From positions 4,650,001-4,714,000 of the forward strand of contig NZ_CP089301.1 in the NCBI RefSeq assembly GCF_021227995.1: a DNA stretch of 64,000 bases, given 5' to 3'. How positions within the stretch are numbered: position 1 is the stretch's first letter; every line of letters starts with the position of its first letter. The notes beneath the pieces are model-generated. The model was not told the DNA's origin and searched no databases. It saw only the letters and a program-made list of their open reading frames with translations. Shown here in pieces: positions 26,402-35,805 of the stretch. The translations under genes were made by a program, and so were the position numbers. This DNA is from Novosphingobium kaempferiae (GTDB lineage Bacteria > Pseudomonadota > Alphaproteobacteria > Sphingomonadales > Sphingomonadaceae).

Positions 26402-26910
26402 AGACCGTCTGCCTCCACGGCGCCGAGAGCACGGGGAAATCCGTGCTGTGCGAGCGCTTCCTCGTCACCCGCGGCTGGCCTTTCGTGCCCGAATACGGGC
26501 GGACCTATTGCGAGGAGAACGGCATCGACCTGACGATGACCGACCTTCTCGTCATCGCCGAAGGTCAGGCCCGCGCCAATCGCAGGGCGATGCAGGACGC
26601 GCCCGAGGTGCTGCTGTTCGACACCGACCAGCTGATGACGGCGGCCTGGGCGCAGATGCTGTTCGGCGAAGTGCCGGAGCAGCTTCTCACTTATCCCAAG
26701 GCCGACCTCTACTTGCTGTTCGAGGCGGACGTGCCCTGGCGCGAGGACGGCACCCGCTTCTTCGGCGAGGACCAGACCCGCGCCCGCTTCGCCGCGCTGG
26801 CGGAGGAGGCGCTTCTGCACGCCGGGGTGCCCTTCGTGCGCATCGCCGGGACATGGGAGGAGCGCGAGGCGAAGGCGGTGGCCGCGATCGAGGGGCTGCT
26901 AGCGGCTTAG
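26398..26910 (+). CDS. NadR-type ribosylnicotinamide kinase, stand-alone AAA domain
   Basis: 170 aa, the P-loop kinase domain of NadR that phosphorylates nicotinamide riboside to NMN and traps imported substrate. The Walker A motif is HGAESTGKSVL (~7-17); FDTDQLMTAAWAQ is the typical acceptor-side motif. It lacks the HTH and adenylyltransferase domains of enterobacterial NadR. The coding end overlaps the end of the convergent DapB-like gene (26907-26910). Confidence 0.9.
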   Translation: MKTVCLHGAESTGKSVLCERFLVTRGWPFVPEYGRTYCEENGIDLTMTDLLVIAEGQARANRRAMQDAPEVLLFDTDQLMTAAWAQMLFGEVPEQLLTYPKADLYLLFEADVPWREDGTRFFGEDQTRARFAALAEEALLHAGVPFVRIAGTWEEREAKAVAAIEGLLAA

Positions 26911-27956
26911 CGGCGCGCCCGCTTCCATTCACCCACCGGAGCGACCGGCAGGCCGGCGTCGAGCAGCCCGAGCACGCCCGGCCTCGCCGCCTTGATCTGC
27001 GGCACCGCGCTGACGGCGGGCAGGGCGGTCATGATGTCCCAGTCGTGGTTCTTCCAGTGCTCTGCCGGGATCAGGCGCATGCGGGTGTCGATGCTCGGCT
27101 CCCCTTCGACGACGAGGTGGTACTGGTCGTCGTCGATGGCCCAGCCTTCGGCGAGCTTGCGGGTGAGATACCAGATCACCGTCAGGCTCACGACCGTCTC
27201 GCCGCCCAGCTTGCCGCGCCAGCCACCGCGCAGGGCGGCATTGGTGCCCTTGTCCATCCGCAGCCAGCCAAGGTCGACGTCCTCGGCGGCGGTGGCGTAT
27301 TCGCAGAAGAACTCGATGTCGTCGAAGGCGAGGCCCAGCGCGTCGCCGATCCTCTCCACCGCGTCGCGGAACAGGATCAGCCACGCCTGCGCGCGCCCCG
27401 CCAGTTCCTCGGTCATGCCGCCGGGCTCGCCGATGCCGAGGAAGCCCCAGGTCTCCACAGATTCATAGACCGAGCAATCGGCCGATTCGGTGATCGCGAC
27501 CGAGCGCACGTCGCGGCAGATCGCGGTCATGCTGGCGATGACCGAGTTGATCCAGCCGGGGTTGATGCCGGTGATGTAGAGCGAGGAACCGCCCTTCGCG
27601 CAGGCCGCCTCCAGCCGGTCCTTCACCGCGCCGCGAATGCCGCCGACGTTGAGGAACAGGTTGGTCGAGATCACGTCCAGCCCACTCTCCAGCAGCCGCA
27701 CGGCATGGTCCAGATCGGCCTCGAACGGCGTATAGAGCACCGTATCGGCGCCGAGTGCGATGAGGGCGTCGATGTCGTTGGTGGCGGCGATCCCGGTGTC
27801 GGGCCGCCCGCACAGCGCACCGGCATCCTCACCCTTCTTGGCGTCCGACCACGCATAGCAGCCCGCCAGTTCCAGTCGCGGATCGTCGAGGATGGCGCGC
27901 AGGGCATGCTTGCCGACCTTGCCGGTGGTCCACTGGATGACGCGCAGCTTGTCCAT
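26907..27956 (-). CDS. Dihydrodipicolinate reductase N-terminal-like NAD(P)-dependent dehydrogenase
   Basis: 349 aa. Begins with a Rossmann segment VIQWTTGKVGKHALRAIL as in the group related to 2,4-diaminopentanoate dehydrogenase and DapB. The rest contains the family features STNLFLNVGGIRG and ITGINPGWINSVIASM. These proteins are common in sphingomonads and mycobacteria, but their substrate is unknown to me; true lysine biosynthetic DapB is shorter (~250 aa). It shares 4 nt of stop-codon overlap with the convergent kinase. Confidence 0.82.
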   Translation of the reverse strand: MDKLRVIQWTTGKVGKHALRAILDDPRLELAGCYAWSDAKKGEDAGALCGRPDTGIAATNDIDALIALGADTVLYTPFEADLDHAVRLLESGLDVISTNLFLNVGGIRGAVKDRLEAACAKGGSSLYITGINPGWINSVIASMTAICRDVRSVAITESADCSVYESVETWGFLGIGEPGGMTEELAGRAQAWLILFRDAVERIGDALGLAFDDIEFFCEYATAAEDVDLGWLRMDKGTNAALRGGWRGKLGGETVVSLTVIWYLTRKLAEGWAIDDDQYHLVVEGEPSIDTRMRLIPAEHWKNHDWDIMTALPAVSAVPQIKAARPGVLGLLDAGLPVAPVGEWKRARR

Positions 27957-28031
27957 CTCACTCTCCCGCTTCGGCCCGTTTCGGGCGAGTGTCGGGCGGG
28001 CGGCGCGGGGAGGGTAGTCCCCGCGCGGGGA

Positions 28032-28781
28032 TCAGGCCTTGCGCGCGGTCGCGATGAAGTTGAGCGAGAGATCGTCCGAGAGGTGCAGCCCCTTTAGCGG
28101 CGACCACGAGATGCCGCGCGGGGTGCCGAGTTCCAGACCCGCGCCCGCCGCCAGATCGTGCAGTTCCTCAGGGGTGACGAACTGGCTCCATTCGTGGGTG
28201 CCGCGCGGCACCTGGCCGAGCCGTTCGGCGGCCTCCACCAGCAGCACGCGTGAGCGGGCGGTGCGGTTGGGGCAGGAGAGGATCATCAGCCCGTCATCGG
28301 CCAGGGCACCGGCAAGCTGGCCGATGAAGGCGGCCTTGTCGGTGACGTGCTCGATCACTTCGAGCGAGCAGACGAGATCGAATCCAGAGAGGCCGAGCGA
28401 CCCGAGTTCCCCTGCGCGGTAGTCGATGGAGAGGCCGCCCGCTTCGGCATGGGCGCGGGCGGCGGCGGCGTTCTCCGGCGCGGCGTCGACGCCGGTGACG
28501 GCGGCGCCCATGCGGGCCAGCGGCTCGCACAGCAGGCCCGCGCCGCAGCCCGCGTCGAGGGCGCGCTTGCCCGCGAGCGGCTTCAACGACCGCGAATCCG
28601 TGCCGAAATGGCCGTCGATCGCCTCGCGGATAAAGGCGAGGCGGACCGGGTTCAGCTTGTGGAGCATCGCCGAAGTGCCCTTCGGATCCCACCATTCGGC
28701 GGCGAGCGCGCCGAAGTGGGCGGCCTCCTTCGGATCGATTGTTGCGCCGGAAGGGGTAAGAGAGGCAGTTGCATTGTCCAT
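28032..28781 (-). CDS. ubiG: Ubiquinone biosynthesis O-methyltransferase
   Basis: SAM-dependent methyltransferase for both O-methylation steps of ubiquinone synthesis, 249 aa. Family features are the N-terminal EAAHFGALAAEWWDPKGTSA, the SAM site ALDAGCGAGLLCEPLARMGA at ~75 and the ISWSPLKGLHLSDDLSLNF C-terminus. It is divergent from lysC. Confidence 0.96.
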   Translation of the reverse strand: MDNATASLTPSGATIDPKEAAHFGALAAEWWDPKGTSAMLHKLNPVRLAFIREAIDGHFGTDSRSLKPLAGKRALDAGCGAGLLCEPLARMGAAVTGVDAAPENAAAARAHAEAGGLSIDYRAGELGSLGLSGFDLVCSLEVIEHVTDKAAFIGQLAGALADDGLMILSCPNRTARSRVLLVEAAERLGQVPRGTHEWSQFVTPEELHDLAAGAGLELGTPRGISWSPLKGLHLSDDLSLNFIATARKA

Positions 28782-28864
28782 GATCCCCCCCTAACAGCGC
28801 CGCCGACTCTTATCCACACCCGGGCATGTCGCGCGGGTGTTTTACGCAGGGGAGCAACGGCGCC

Positions 28865-30124
28865 TTGGCTCGTATCGTGATGAAATTCGGCGGCACTTCC
28901 ATGGCCGGGTCCGAGCGAATCCGGCGCGTGGCGGGGATCGTCAAACGCCAGCAGGAAGCCGGGCACGAAGTGGCCGTGGTGGTTTCCGCGATGGCGGGCG
29001 AGACCGACCGCCTCGTCAACTTCTGCCGCGAAGCCAACGCGCTCTACGATCCCGCCGAATACGACGTGGTCGTCGCCTCGGGCGAACAGGTCACCTCCGG
29101 CCTGCTGGCGCTGACGCTGCAGTCGATGGGCTGCAAGGCGCGTTCGTGGCTGGGCTGGCAGGTGCCGATCAAGACCGACGACGCCCACGCCAAGGCCCGC
29201 ATCGAGGAAATCGATTCGGACGCCCTCATCGCCTCGATGGCGGCGGGCGAGATTGCGGTGATCCCGGGCTTCCAGGGCGTTTCGCCGGACAACCGCGTGA
29301 CCACGCTGGGCCGTGGCGGCTCGGACACTTCGGCGGTGGCGGTGGCCGCGGCGGTCAAGGCCGACCGCTGCGACATCTACACCGACGTCGACGGCGTCTA
29401 CACCACCGACCCGCGCATCGTCGCCAAGGCGCGCAAACTGCCGCTGGTGACGTATGAGGAAATGCTGGAACTGGCCTCGGTCGGCTCCAAGGTGCTGCAG
29501 ACCCGCTCGGTCTCCCTCGCCATGAAGGAGAACGTGCGCGTGCAGGTGCTGTCCTCGTTCATCGACGAGACCGCCCCGGCTGCGGACACCATCCCCGGAA
29601 CCCTGATCGTCAGCGACGAAGAACTTGAAGGAAGCGATATGGAACGCCAGCTCATCACCGGCATCGCCGCCGACAAGAACGAGGCGAAGATCACCCTGAC
29701 CCGCATTGCGGACCGTCCGGGCGCGGTGGCGTCGATCTTTGCGCCGCTGGCGGAATCGAACATCAACGTCGACATGATCATCCAGAACGTCGCCAAGGAC
29801 AAGGGCGAGACCGACGTCACCTTCACGGTGCCGCAGGCCGACCTCGCCCGCGCGCAGGCGATGCTGGAAGAGCGCAAGGAAGCCATCGGCTTCTACCGCA
29901 TGATCGCCGAGGGCAACGTGGCGAAGATCAGCGTCGTGGGCGTCGGCATGCGCAGCCATGCGGGCGTCGCGGCGACGATGTTCAAGACGCTGGCCGATCG
30001 CGGCATCAACATCATCGCCATCTCGACCAGCGAGATCAAGGTCTCGGTCCTGATCGACACCGACGAGACCGAGCTTGCGGTGCGCGTGCTGCACACCGCC
30101 TACGGGCTTGACGCGGCGGCCTGA
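28865..30124 (+). CDS. lysC: Aspartate kinase
   Basis: First step of the aspartate pathway (Lys, Thr, Met, diaminopimelate): ATP-dependent formation of aspartyl phosphate. 419 aa from a TTG start at 28865, giving the family N-terminus ARIVMKFGGTSMAGSERIRR; a GGGGAG lies ~10 nt upstream. The kinase domain spans ~1-245 and two ACT domains follow from ~262 (LITGIAADKNEAKITL, then ISVVGVGMRSHAGVAATMF), normally the site of Lys/Thr feedback. An alternative in-frame ATG exists two codons before the KFGG motif. An internal start for a separate regulatory subunit is described at 29628. A strong terminator follows. Confidence 0.95.
   Translation: MARIVMKFGGTSMAGSERIRRVAGIVKRQQEAGHEVAVVVSAMAGETDRLVNFCREANALYDPAEYDVVVASGEQVTSGLLALTLQSMGCKARSWLGWQVPIKTDDAHAKARIEEIDSDALIASMAAGEIAVIPGFQGVSPDNRVTTLGRGGSDTSAVAVAAAVKADRCDIYTDVDGVYTTDPRIVAKARKLPLVTYEEMLELASVGSKVLQTRSVSLAMKENVRVQVLSSFIDETAPAADTIPGTLIVSDEELEGSDMERQLITGIAADKNEAKITLTRIADRPGAVASIFAPLAESNINVDMIIQNVAKDKGETDVTFTVPQADLARAQAMLEERKEAIGFYRMIAEGNVAKISVVGVGMRSHAGVAATMFKTLADRGINIIAISTSEIKVSVLIDTDETELAVRVLHTAYGLDAAA
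29628..29641 (+). promoter_or_regulatory. Possible internal ribosome site and start for an aspartokinase beta subunit
   Basis: AAGGAAG at 29628-29634 precedes an in-frame ATG at 29639, exactly in the linker between kinase and ACT domains. Initiation here would give a 161-aa ACT-only protein, the same arrangement and size known for aspartokinase beta subunits of Bacillus and Corynebacterium. The sequence allows it; use is unproven. Confidence 0.4.
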
Positions 30125-30152
30125 CGGTCCCCGTCACTACGGTAATGCGGAA

Positions 30153-30181
30153 GAGGCGGCGCGACGAGCGCCGCCTTTTTC
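30153..30181 (+). terminator. Intrinsic terminator of lysC
   Basis: A perfect 8-bp stem GGCGGCGC/GCGCCGCC with a 5-nt loop, followed directly by TTTTT. Canonical rightward terminator ending before the convergent CoA-transferase gene. Confidence 0.93.
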
Positions 30182-30184
30182 GTA

Positions 30185-31480
30185 TCAGAGCGCCTTTGCC
30201 AGTTCGTCCCTGAACTTCGGGTCGGCCAGCCCGATCAGCAGCTCCGCCCTCTCATGCAGCGACTTGCCGCGCAGATTCGCGGCGCCGTGCTCGGTGACGA
30301 TCCAGTGGACGTCGTTGCGCGGCGTCGTCACCGGGCCGTCGAGGCGCGGGACGATGCGGCTCAGTGTCCCGCCCTTTGCGGTGGAGCGGCAGGCGATGAC
30401 CGATACACCGCGCTTCGAGGCAGCGGCCCCGCGCACGAAATCGAGCTGGCCGCCCGCCGCGGAATGCTGGCGACCGCCCATGAATTCGGAATTGCACGCG
30501 CCCTGCAGGTCGACCTGGATGGTGGCGTTGACCGAGACGACATGTTCGTTGCGCCCGATTTCCGCAGGATCGTTCACCACGTCGACGGGCAGGGAATAGA
30601 GCTGCGCATTGCCGTCCATCCAGCGGTAGAACGGCGCGTCGCCCATCGCGAAGGCATAGACGCTGCGGCCCGGATGCGTGGCCTTGCGGCGGTTGGTGAC
30701 GGCGCCCGACTGCGCCAGCGCGGCCAGCGGCGGTGTCAGCAGCTCGGTATGGATGCCGAGGTCGGCGCGGTTGCCGATGCGGCTGCACACGGCGGCGGGC
30801 AGGTTGCCGATGCCCATCTGCAGGCAGGCGCCATCATCGACAAGCGCGGCGATGTGGGCGGCGATGGCCTCGTCCTCGGGCGCGGCGGCCTGCTCCCCGA
30901 AGGCGAGGAGGGGCACGGCGTTCTCCACCACCGCGCTCACCTGCGAGACATGGAGCGGCGTCGAGCAGGCCACGCGCGGCATCGCCGGGTTCACTTCGAC
31001 GATGACAGTCCGGGCACAATGCGCCGCGACCGACGTGTAGTCGTTGGCGACGCCGAAGCTGAAGTATCCGTCCTCGTCCATCGGCGAGACGGTGAGCACG
31101 CAGGCGTCGAGTGCAAGTTCGTCGCGCAGAAGGCGGGGCGAGCCGCTGAAGGCGCAAGGCACGAAGTCGATCAGCGCAGCGGCGGTCGGGTCGGCGGCGA
31201 TCAGCTTGCGCTCCACCCCGCTCATGAAGATGCAGCGCGGCCGGATCGCGCCCAACAGGTCGCGGCGCAGGATCGTCGATCCGGCGTGGGACTGAGAGAG
31301 CAGATACCAGACGCGCAGGTCGTGGAGCGTTCCCGCTTCGGCCCGGCGGGCAAGGGCGGCGAGGATCGCGGGCGGTTCGGCCACGGCCATGCCCATCGCC
31401 ATGTCGCTGTCGCTGGAGATCAGGCGCACCGCCTCGTCGGCGCTCGCCAGCTTCTCGGCATATAGCCGCCTTGGGTCCAT
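30185..31480 (-). CDS. Acetyl-CoA hydrolase/CoA-transferase family protein
   Basis: 431 aa, family I CoA-transferase of the acetyl-CoA hydrolase / 4-hydroxybutyrate CoA-transferase group. The middle part shows MGIGNLPAAVCSRIG and the catalytic Glu context LGIHTELLTPPL; the C-terminal part has VTEHGAANLRGKSLHERAE, the usual WIVTEHG region. I chose the ATG at 31480, where family homology begins (MDPRRLYAEK). The acyl donor and acceptor cannot be read from sequence; acetate or 4-hydroxybutyrate are the classic options. Confidence 0.88.
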   Translation of the reverse strand: MDPRRLYAEKLASADEAVRLISSDSDMAMGMAVAEPPAILAALARRAEAGTLHDLRVWYLLSQSHAGSTILRRDLLGAIRPRCIFMSGVERKLIAADPTAAALIDFVPCAFSGSPRLLRDELALDACVLTVSPMDEDGYFSFGVANDYTSVAAHCARTVIVEVNPAMPRVACSTPLHVSQVSAVVENAVPLLAFGEQAAAPEDEAIAAHIAALVDDGACLQMGIGNLPAAVCSRIGNRADLGIHTELLTPPLAALAQSGAVTNRRKATHPGRSVYAFAMGDAPFYRWMDGNAQLYSLPVDVVNDPAEIGRNEHVVSVNATIQVDLQGACNSEFMGGRQHSAAGGQLDFVRGAAASKRGVSVIACRSTAKGGTLSRIVPRLDGPVTTPRNDVHWIVTEHGAANLRGKSLHERAELLIGLADPKFRDELAKAL

Positions 31481-31563
31481 CGTCCCGCTCCCTTCGTATC
31501 TTGTGGGTGCAGGATAGGCTTGCCGTTGCGAAATGCGCAAATGCTGGCGCCGCAATCGCCCAA

Positions 31564-31602
31564 ACAAAAACCTCACGCGCCGGGGGTGGCGCGTGAGGCT
31601 TT
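31564..31602 (-). terminator. Intrinsic terminator of katA
   Basis: An 11-12 bp perfect stem (31571-31581 with 31587-31598). Read leftward it is followed by TTTTTGTTTG, so it ends the catalase transcript. A second GC hairpin lies at ~31629-31662 between it and the katA stop. Confidence 0.88.
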
Positions 31603-31673
31603 GTGCGGCGCTTGCCGCCGCTGCCGGGGCCGCCCGTGCGCGAGGGGGAACGCGCGGGCGGCTCGCCGGAAGG

Positions 31674-33188
31674 TCAGTCCGCCAGTTCAGGCTCCGGCGA
31701 AAGCTGGGCGCTGACGCTCATGCCCAGCGCTGCCGCCACGCCCGCGCCGTAGGCGGGATCGCAGCGGGTGGCGTTGTCGATGTGGCGCTGCTTGATGAAC
31801 TCCGGCGCGTCGCCCATGGCGCGGGCGGTGTTGCCGAACAGGCGCTCCTTCTGCGCGTCGTCCATCAGGTGGAACAGCGCGCGCGGCTGGCTGTAATAGT
31901 CGTCGTCATCCTCGCGGAAGTTCCAGAAGTCCGCATCGCCCGAGACGCGCAGCGGCGGTTCGCGGAATTCGGGCTGGCCCTGCCACTGGTCGAACGAGTT
32001 CGGGTGGTAGTGCGGACGCCCGCCGTAGTTCCCGTCCACGCGGCCCTGACCGTCACGCTGGTTGTTGAATACCGGGCAGCGCGCGGCGTTGACGGGGATC
32101 TGGTGGTGATTGACGCCGAGGCGGTAGCGCTGCGCATCCGAGTAGGCGAACAGGCGCGCCTGCAGCATCTTGTCGGGCGAGACGCCGATGCCGGGGACGA
32201 GGTTGGAAGGGCTGAAGGCGCTCTGCTCCACGTCCGCGAAGAAGTTCTCCGGGTTGCGGTTCAGTTCCATCATGCCGACCTCGATCAGCGGATAGACCTT
32301 CTGCGACCAGACCTTGGTGAGATCGAAGGGGTGGAAGCCGCAGGTCTCGGCCTCGGCCTCGGGCATGATCTGGACCATGACCTTCCACTTCGGGAACTCG
32401 CCGCGCTCGATCGCTTCGTAGAGATCGCGCTGGTTGCTCTCGCGGTCACCGGCGACGACTTCGGCCGCTTCGGCATCGGTCAGGTGCGCGTGGCCCTGCT
32501 GGGTCTTGAAGTGCCACTTCACCCAGAACCGCTCACCCGCCTCGTTGTAGAAAGAGTAGGTGTGGCTGGAGAAGCCGTCCATGTGGCGGTACGACTTGGG
32601 AATGCCGCGGTCGCCCATCACGTAGGTGACCTGATGGAACGCCTCGGGCAGCAGGGTCCAGAAGTCCCAGTTGTTCGTGGCGCTGCGCATGTTGGTGCGC
32701 GGGTCGCGCTTCACCGCCTTGTTGAGATCGGCGAAGTGACGGGGATCGCGCACGAAGAAGACCGGCGTGTTGTTGCCGACCATGTCCCAGTTGCCTTCCT
32801 CGGTGTAGAACTTCACCGCGAAGCCGCGAATGTCGCGCTCAGCATCGGCCGCGCCGCGCTCGCCCGCCACGGTGGTGAAGCGGGCGAACATCTCGGTCTG
32901 CTTGCCCTTTTCCGCCAAGAACTTCGCGCGGGTGTACTTCGAGACGTCACCGGTGACGGTGAAGGTGCCGAACGCGCCCGATCCCTTGGCGTGCATGCGG
33001 CGTTCGGGAATGACTTCGCGGTTGAGGTTGGCGAGCTTCTCCAGCAGCCAGACATCCTGCATCAGCAGGGGGCCGCGCGGGCCTGCGGTCATCGAGTTGG
33101 AATTGTCGATGACGGGCGCGCCGAACTGGGTGGTCAGCGGGGTCGCGCTGTAGGGGCACTTGCCGTCTTCGGGGTTGGATCCGTGCAT
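31674..33188 (-). CDS. katA: Monofunctional haem catalase (clade 3, small subunit)
   Basis: Dismutation of H2O2, 504 aa, small-subunit type. The catalytic His is in [16 protein letters not shown] (~64), the Asn in [12 protein letters not shown] (~138), and the proximal haem Tyr in [15 protein letters not shown] (~346). No signal peptide, so cytoplasmic. AAGGAG ribosome site 9 nt before ATG. Together with AhpCF 10 kb away it gives the window two peroxide-removal systems. A TAAAAT sequence ~25 bp upstream of the start could be a -10 box, but this is weak evidence. Confidence 0.97.
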   Translation of the reverse strand: MHGSNPEDGKCPYSATPLTTQFGAPVIDNSNSMTAGPRGPLLMQDVWLLEKLANLNREVIPERRMHAKGSGAFGTFTVTGDVSKYTRAKFLAEKGKQTEMFARFTTVAGERGAADAERDIRGFAVKFYTEEGNWDMVGNNTPVFFVRDPRHFADLNKAVKRDPRTNMRSATNNWDFWTLLPEAFHQVTYVMGDRGIPKSYRHMDGFSSHTYSFYNEAGERFWVKWHFKTQQGHAHLTDAEAAEVVAGDRESNQRDLYEAIERGEFPKWKVMVQIMPEAEAETCGFHPFDLTKVWSQKVYPLIEVGMMELNRNPENFFADVEQSAFSPSNLVPGIGVSPDKMLQARLFAYSDAQRYRLGVNHHQIPVNAARCPVFNNQRDGQGRVDGNYGGRPHYHPNSFDQWQGQPEFREPPLRVSGDADFWNFREDDDDYYSQPRALFHLMDDAQKERLFGNTARAMGDAPEFIKQRHIDNATRCDPAYGAGVAAALGMSVSAQLSPEPELAD

Positions 33189-33323
33189 CGCTGGGGCTCC
33201 TTCTCGGTCATGGTCGATTTTATCCGCCCAGAGGCGTCATACCGAAGACCTATCGGAGCCCCCTGGGTCGGAGAAGCTATACGAACATCTAAGAGTAATC
33301 GAAGAAAACGATGGAACTGGGGC

Positions 33324-33698
33324 TCAATCTTCGGAACTCGTCGACCACACCGCTGTGCGCAGCGCGGTCAGCGAATCTATTACGCCCAGTTGCGCCTCGC
33401 GAACACCCATGATGTTGCCGGCCTGCGTGGCCGCGCGGATATCGTTGGCGAATTGCTGGAGGCGGGAGCCGGCCGGTTCCGGCAACTGGCGGCCCAGCGC
33501 CTCAATCTCTCCCGCACGCGGAGCGCCGAGACCGGCGGTCGCCTGCGTGGTGAGGCGCAGCGCACCTTCCAGATCGAGGATATCCTCGAACAGCCTTTCG
33601 TCGATGGCCGATGATGTAGCCTGCGGCCCTGCGCCTGCGTTTTCGGGCGCGCCGGAAGGCGTCGTGACTCCACCCAGCGGCTCGTCGTCGTGCTGCAT
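33324..33698 (-). CDS. Hypothetical protein
   Basis: 124 aa, no recognised family, no signal peptide or membrane segment. The N-terminal ~30 residues are Gly/Pro-rich and disordered in appearance; the rest is amphipathic helical, with a pattern like LFEDILDLEGALRLTTQ and LQQFANDIRAATQAG. Codon use is of the GC-rich local type, which supports a real gene. It stands alone between katA and the nitronate monooxygenase-like gene. Confidence 0.55.
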   Translation of the reverse strand: MQHDDEPLGGVTTPSGAPENAGAGPQATSSAIDERLFEDILDLEGALRLTTQATAGLGAPRAGEIEALGRQLPEPAGSRLQQFANDIRAATQAGNIMGVREAQLGVIDSLTALRTAVWSTSSED

Positions 33699-33846
33699 AT
33701 TATATGTGACCCCTGTTTTGCACCTTGCAAGTATGCCTCAGCACAATGCGCCTGTCCGCGTTCGGTTCCTTCGCTCGCCGCTTGTCTGGGGCGTTTCGTC
33801 ACCCTATGGCGCACGGCTGTAGAAAAATCCGGGCTATGGGACCTTC

Positions 33847-34866
33847 ATGACCGCTTACTCCAAGACTTCCGCGCTGATGGCGCGTGGCTGCGAATTCCTC
33901 GGCAGCGAGACTGCCATCCTGTGCGGCGCGATGTCCTGGGTGTCCGAGCGCAACCTCGTTTCGGCGATCAGCAATGCGGGCGGCTTCGGCGTGATCGCCT
34001 GCGGGGCGATGACGCCCGCGCTGCTCGATGCCGAGATCGCGGCGACCAAGGCGCTGACTGGCAAGCCGTTCGGCGTCAACCTCATCACCATGCACCCGGC
34101 GCTGTTCGAACTGATCGACGTCTGCGCCAAGCACGGCGTTACCCACGTCGTCCTCGCGGGCGGAATCCCGCCCAAGGGCAGCGTCGAGGCGATCAAGGCC
34201 AACGGGGCCAAGGTCATTTGCTTCGCGCCCACGCTGGCGCTCGGCAAGAAGCTGCTGCGTTCGGGCGCGGACGCGCTGGTGATCGAGGGCATGGAAGCGG
34301 GCGGCCACATCGGCCCTGTCTCGACCTCGGTGCTGGCGCAGGAGATCCTGCCGACGCTTGCCGCCGACAACCTTGTCTTCGTCGCGGGCGGCATCGGCCG
34401 GGGCGAGGCGATCGCCGGATATCTGGAGATGGGCGCGGCAGGCGTGCAGCTTGGCACCCGCTTCGCCTGCGCAAGCGAATCGATTGCCCATGCCGACTTC
34501 AAGAAGGCGTTCTTCCGCGCCTCCGCCCGCGATGCCGTCGCTTCGGTGCAGGTCGACCCGCGCCTGCCGGTGATCCCCGTCCGCGCGCTCAAGAACAAGG
34601 GCACCGAGGAGTTCACCGCCAAGCAGATCGAAGTCGCGCGCCTGCTCGATGCCGGTGAGGTGGACATGGGCGAGGCTCAGCTCAAGATCGAGCACTTCTG
34701 GGCCGGAGCCCTGCGCCGCGCAGTGATCGACGGCGACGTGGAGAGCGGCTCGATCATGGCGGGCCAGTCGGTCGGTATGGTCGGCAAGGAAGAGCCGGTG
34801 GCCGAGATCATCGCCGCACTCATGGCCGAGAGCGAAGCCGCCCTGACCAACCGCGTCGCGGCCTGA
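33847..34866 (+). CDS. Nitronate monooxygenase / FabK-like flavin oxidoreductase
   Basis: 339 aa TIM-barrel FMN enzyme of the 2-nitropropane dioxygenase family. Visible motifs: AMSWVSERNLVSAISNAGGF near 32, GMEAGGHIGPVS near 150, and the phosphate-binding FVAGGIGRGEAIAGYLEMGA followed by GVQLGTRF near 180-205. Members detoxify alkyl nitronates, or act as enoyl-ACP reductase (FabK); without biochemical data the role is open. It is 11 nt upstream of purU and co-directional. Confidence 0.88.
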   Translation: MTAYSKTSALMARGCEFLGSETAILCGAMSWVSERNLVSAISNAGGFGVIACGAMTPALLDAEIAATKALTGKPFGVNLITMHPALFELIDVCAKHGVTHVVLAGGIPPKGSVEAIKANGAKVICFAPTLALGKKLLRSGADALVIEGMEAGGHIGPVSTSVLAQEILPTLAADNLVFVAGGIGRGEAIAGYLEMGAAGVQLGTRFACASESIAHADFKKAFFRASARDAVASVQVDPRLPVIPVRALKNKGTEEFTAKQIEVARLLDAGEVDMGEAQLKIEHFWAGALRRAVIDGDVESGSIMAGQSVGMVGKEEPVAEIIAALMAESEAALTNRVAA

Positions 34867-34877
34867 GGACCGGCAGC

Positions 34878-35732
34878 ATGACCGAACCGCTGATCCTCGC
34901 GTTCTCCTGCGCCGATCGTCCGGGCATCGTCGCACGGGTGACGGGCTACCTCGCGCAGATGGGGGCCAACATCATCGAGGCGCAGCAGTTCGACGACATC
35001 GAGCAGCGCCGCTTCTTCATGCGCGTGGCGTTCGATCCGGGCGCAACCGACCGCGAGGATATCCGCGAGGGGTTCGGTCCCATCGCGCACGAATACGGCA
35101 TGGCCTGGTCGATGCAGCGCCGTGACCGTCCGCGCCGCGTGCTGCTGATGGTCAGCAAGTTCGACCACTGCCTTGCCGACCTGCTCTATCGCCATCGCAT
35201 CGGCGAGATCGGCATGGAGATCGTCGGCGTCGTCTCCAACCACCCGCGCGAGGCGATCAACACGCTGATGCTGGGCGACATTCCCTTCCATCACCTGCCG
35301 GTGACGAAGGCGAACAAGGCCGAGCAGGAAGCGCAGGTCCGCGCCATCGTCGACGAGACGCGCGCGGAACTGGTGGTGCTGGCGCGCTACATGCAGATCC
35401 TCTCGGACGAGATGGCGGCGTTCCTCTCGGGCCGCTGCATCAACATCCACCACTCGTTCCTGCCGGGCTTCAAGGGCGCCAAGCCCTACCACCAGGCCCA
35501 CGCGCGCGGCGTGAAGATGATCGGCGCGACGGCGCATTACGTAACGGCGGACCTCGACGAAGGGCCGATCATCCATCAGGACGTGGAGCCCGTGACTCAC
35601 GCCGACACGCCCGAGGACATGGTCCGCACCGGCCGCGACATCGAACGCCGCGTGCTGGCCGAAGCGGTGCGGTTGCACCTTGAGGACCGCGTCCTCATCA
35701 ACGGCGCGCGCACGGTGGTTTTCAGGAGCTGA
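34878..35732 (+). CDS. purU: Formyltetrahydrofolate deformylase
   Basis: Hydrolysis of 10-formyl-THF to formate and THF, balancing one-carbon pools, 284 aa. The N-terminal ACT domain (FSCADRPGIVARVTGYLAQM) is followed by a formyltransferase domain with the catalytic Asn/His in NIHHSFLPGFKGAKPY (~193) and the Asp in ADLDEGPIIHQDVEPV (~232). Full length. Probably in one transcript with the upstream flavin enzyme. Confidence 0.96.
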   Translation: MTEPLILAFSCADRPGIVARVTGYLAQMGANIIEAQQFDDIEQRRFFMRVAFDPGATDREDIREGFGPIAHEYGMAWSMQRRDRPRRVLLMVSKFDHCLADLLYRHRIGEIGMEIVGVVSNHPREAINTLMLGDIPFHHLPVTKANKAEQEAQVRAIVDETRAELVVLARYMQILSDEMAAFLSGRCINIHHSFLPGFKGAKPYHQAHARGVKMIGATAHYVTADLDEGPIIHQDVEPVTHADTPEDMVRTGRDIERRVLAEAVRLHLEDRVLINGARTVVFRS

Positions 35733-35735
35733 GAG

Positions 35736-35770
35736 GTCGTCGTCCCGGACTTGATCCGGGACCGCTGGCC
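35736..35770. repeat. Palindromic repeat, family B (single unit)
   Basis: One copy of the unit GTCCCGGACTTGATCCGGGA plus the CCGCTGGCC tail, directly after the purU stop codon. Confidence 0.75.
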
Positions 35771-35805
35771 AGGAACGGGCCAGTTCGCGGTGGGGTGCCT
35801 TGCAC

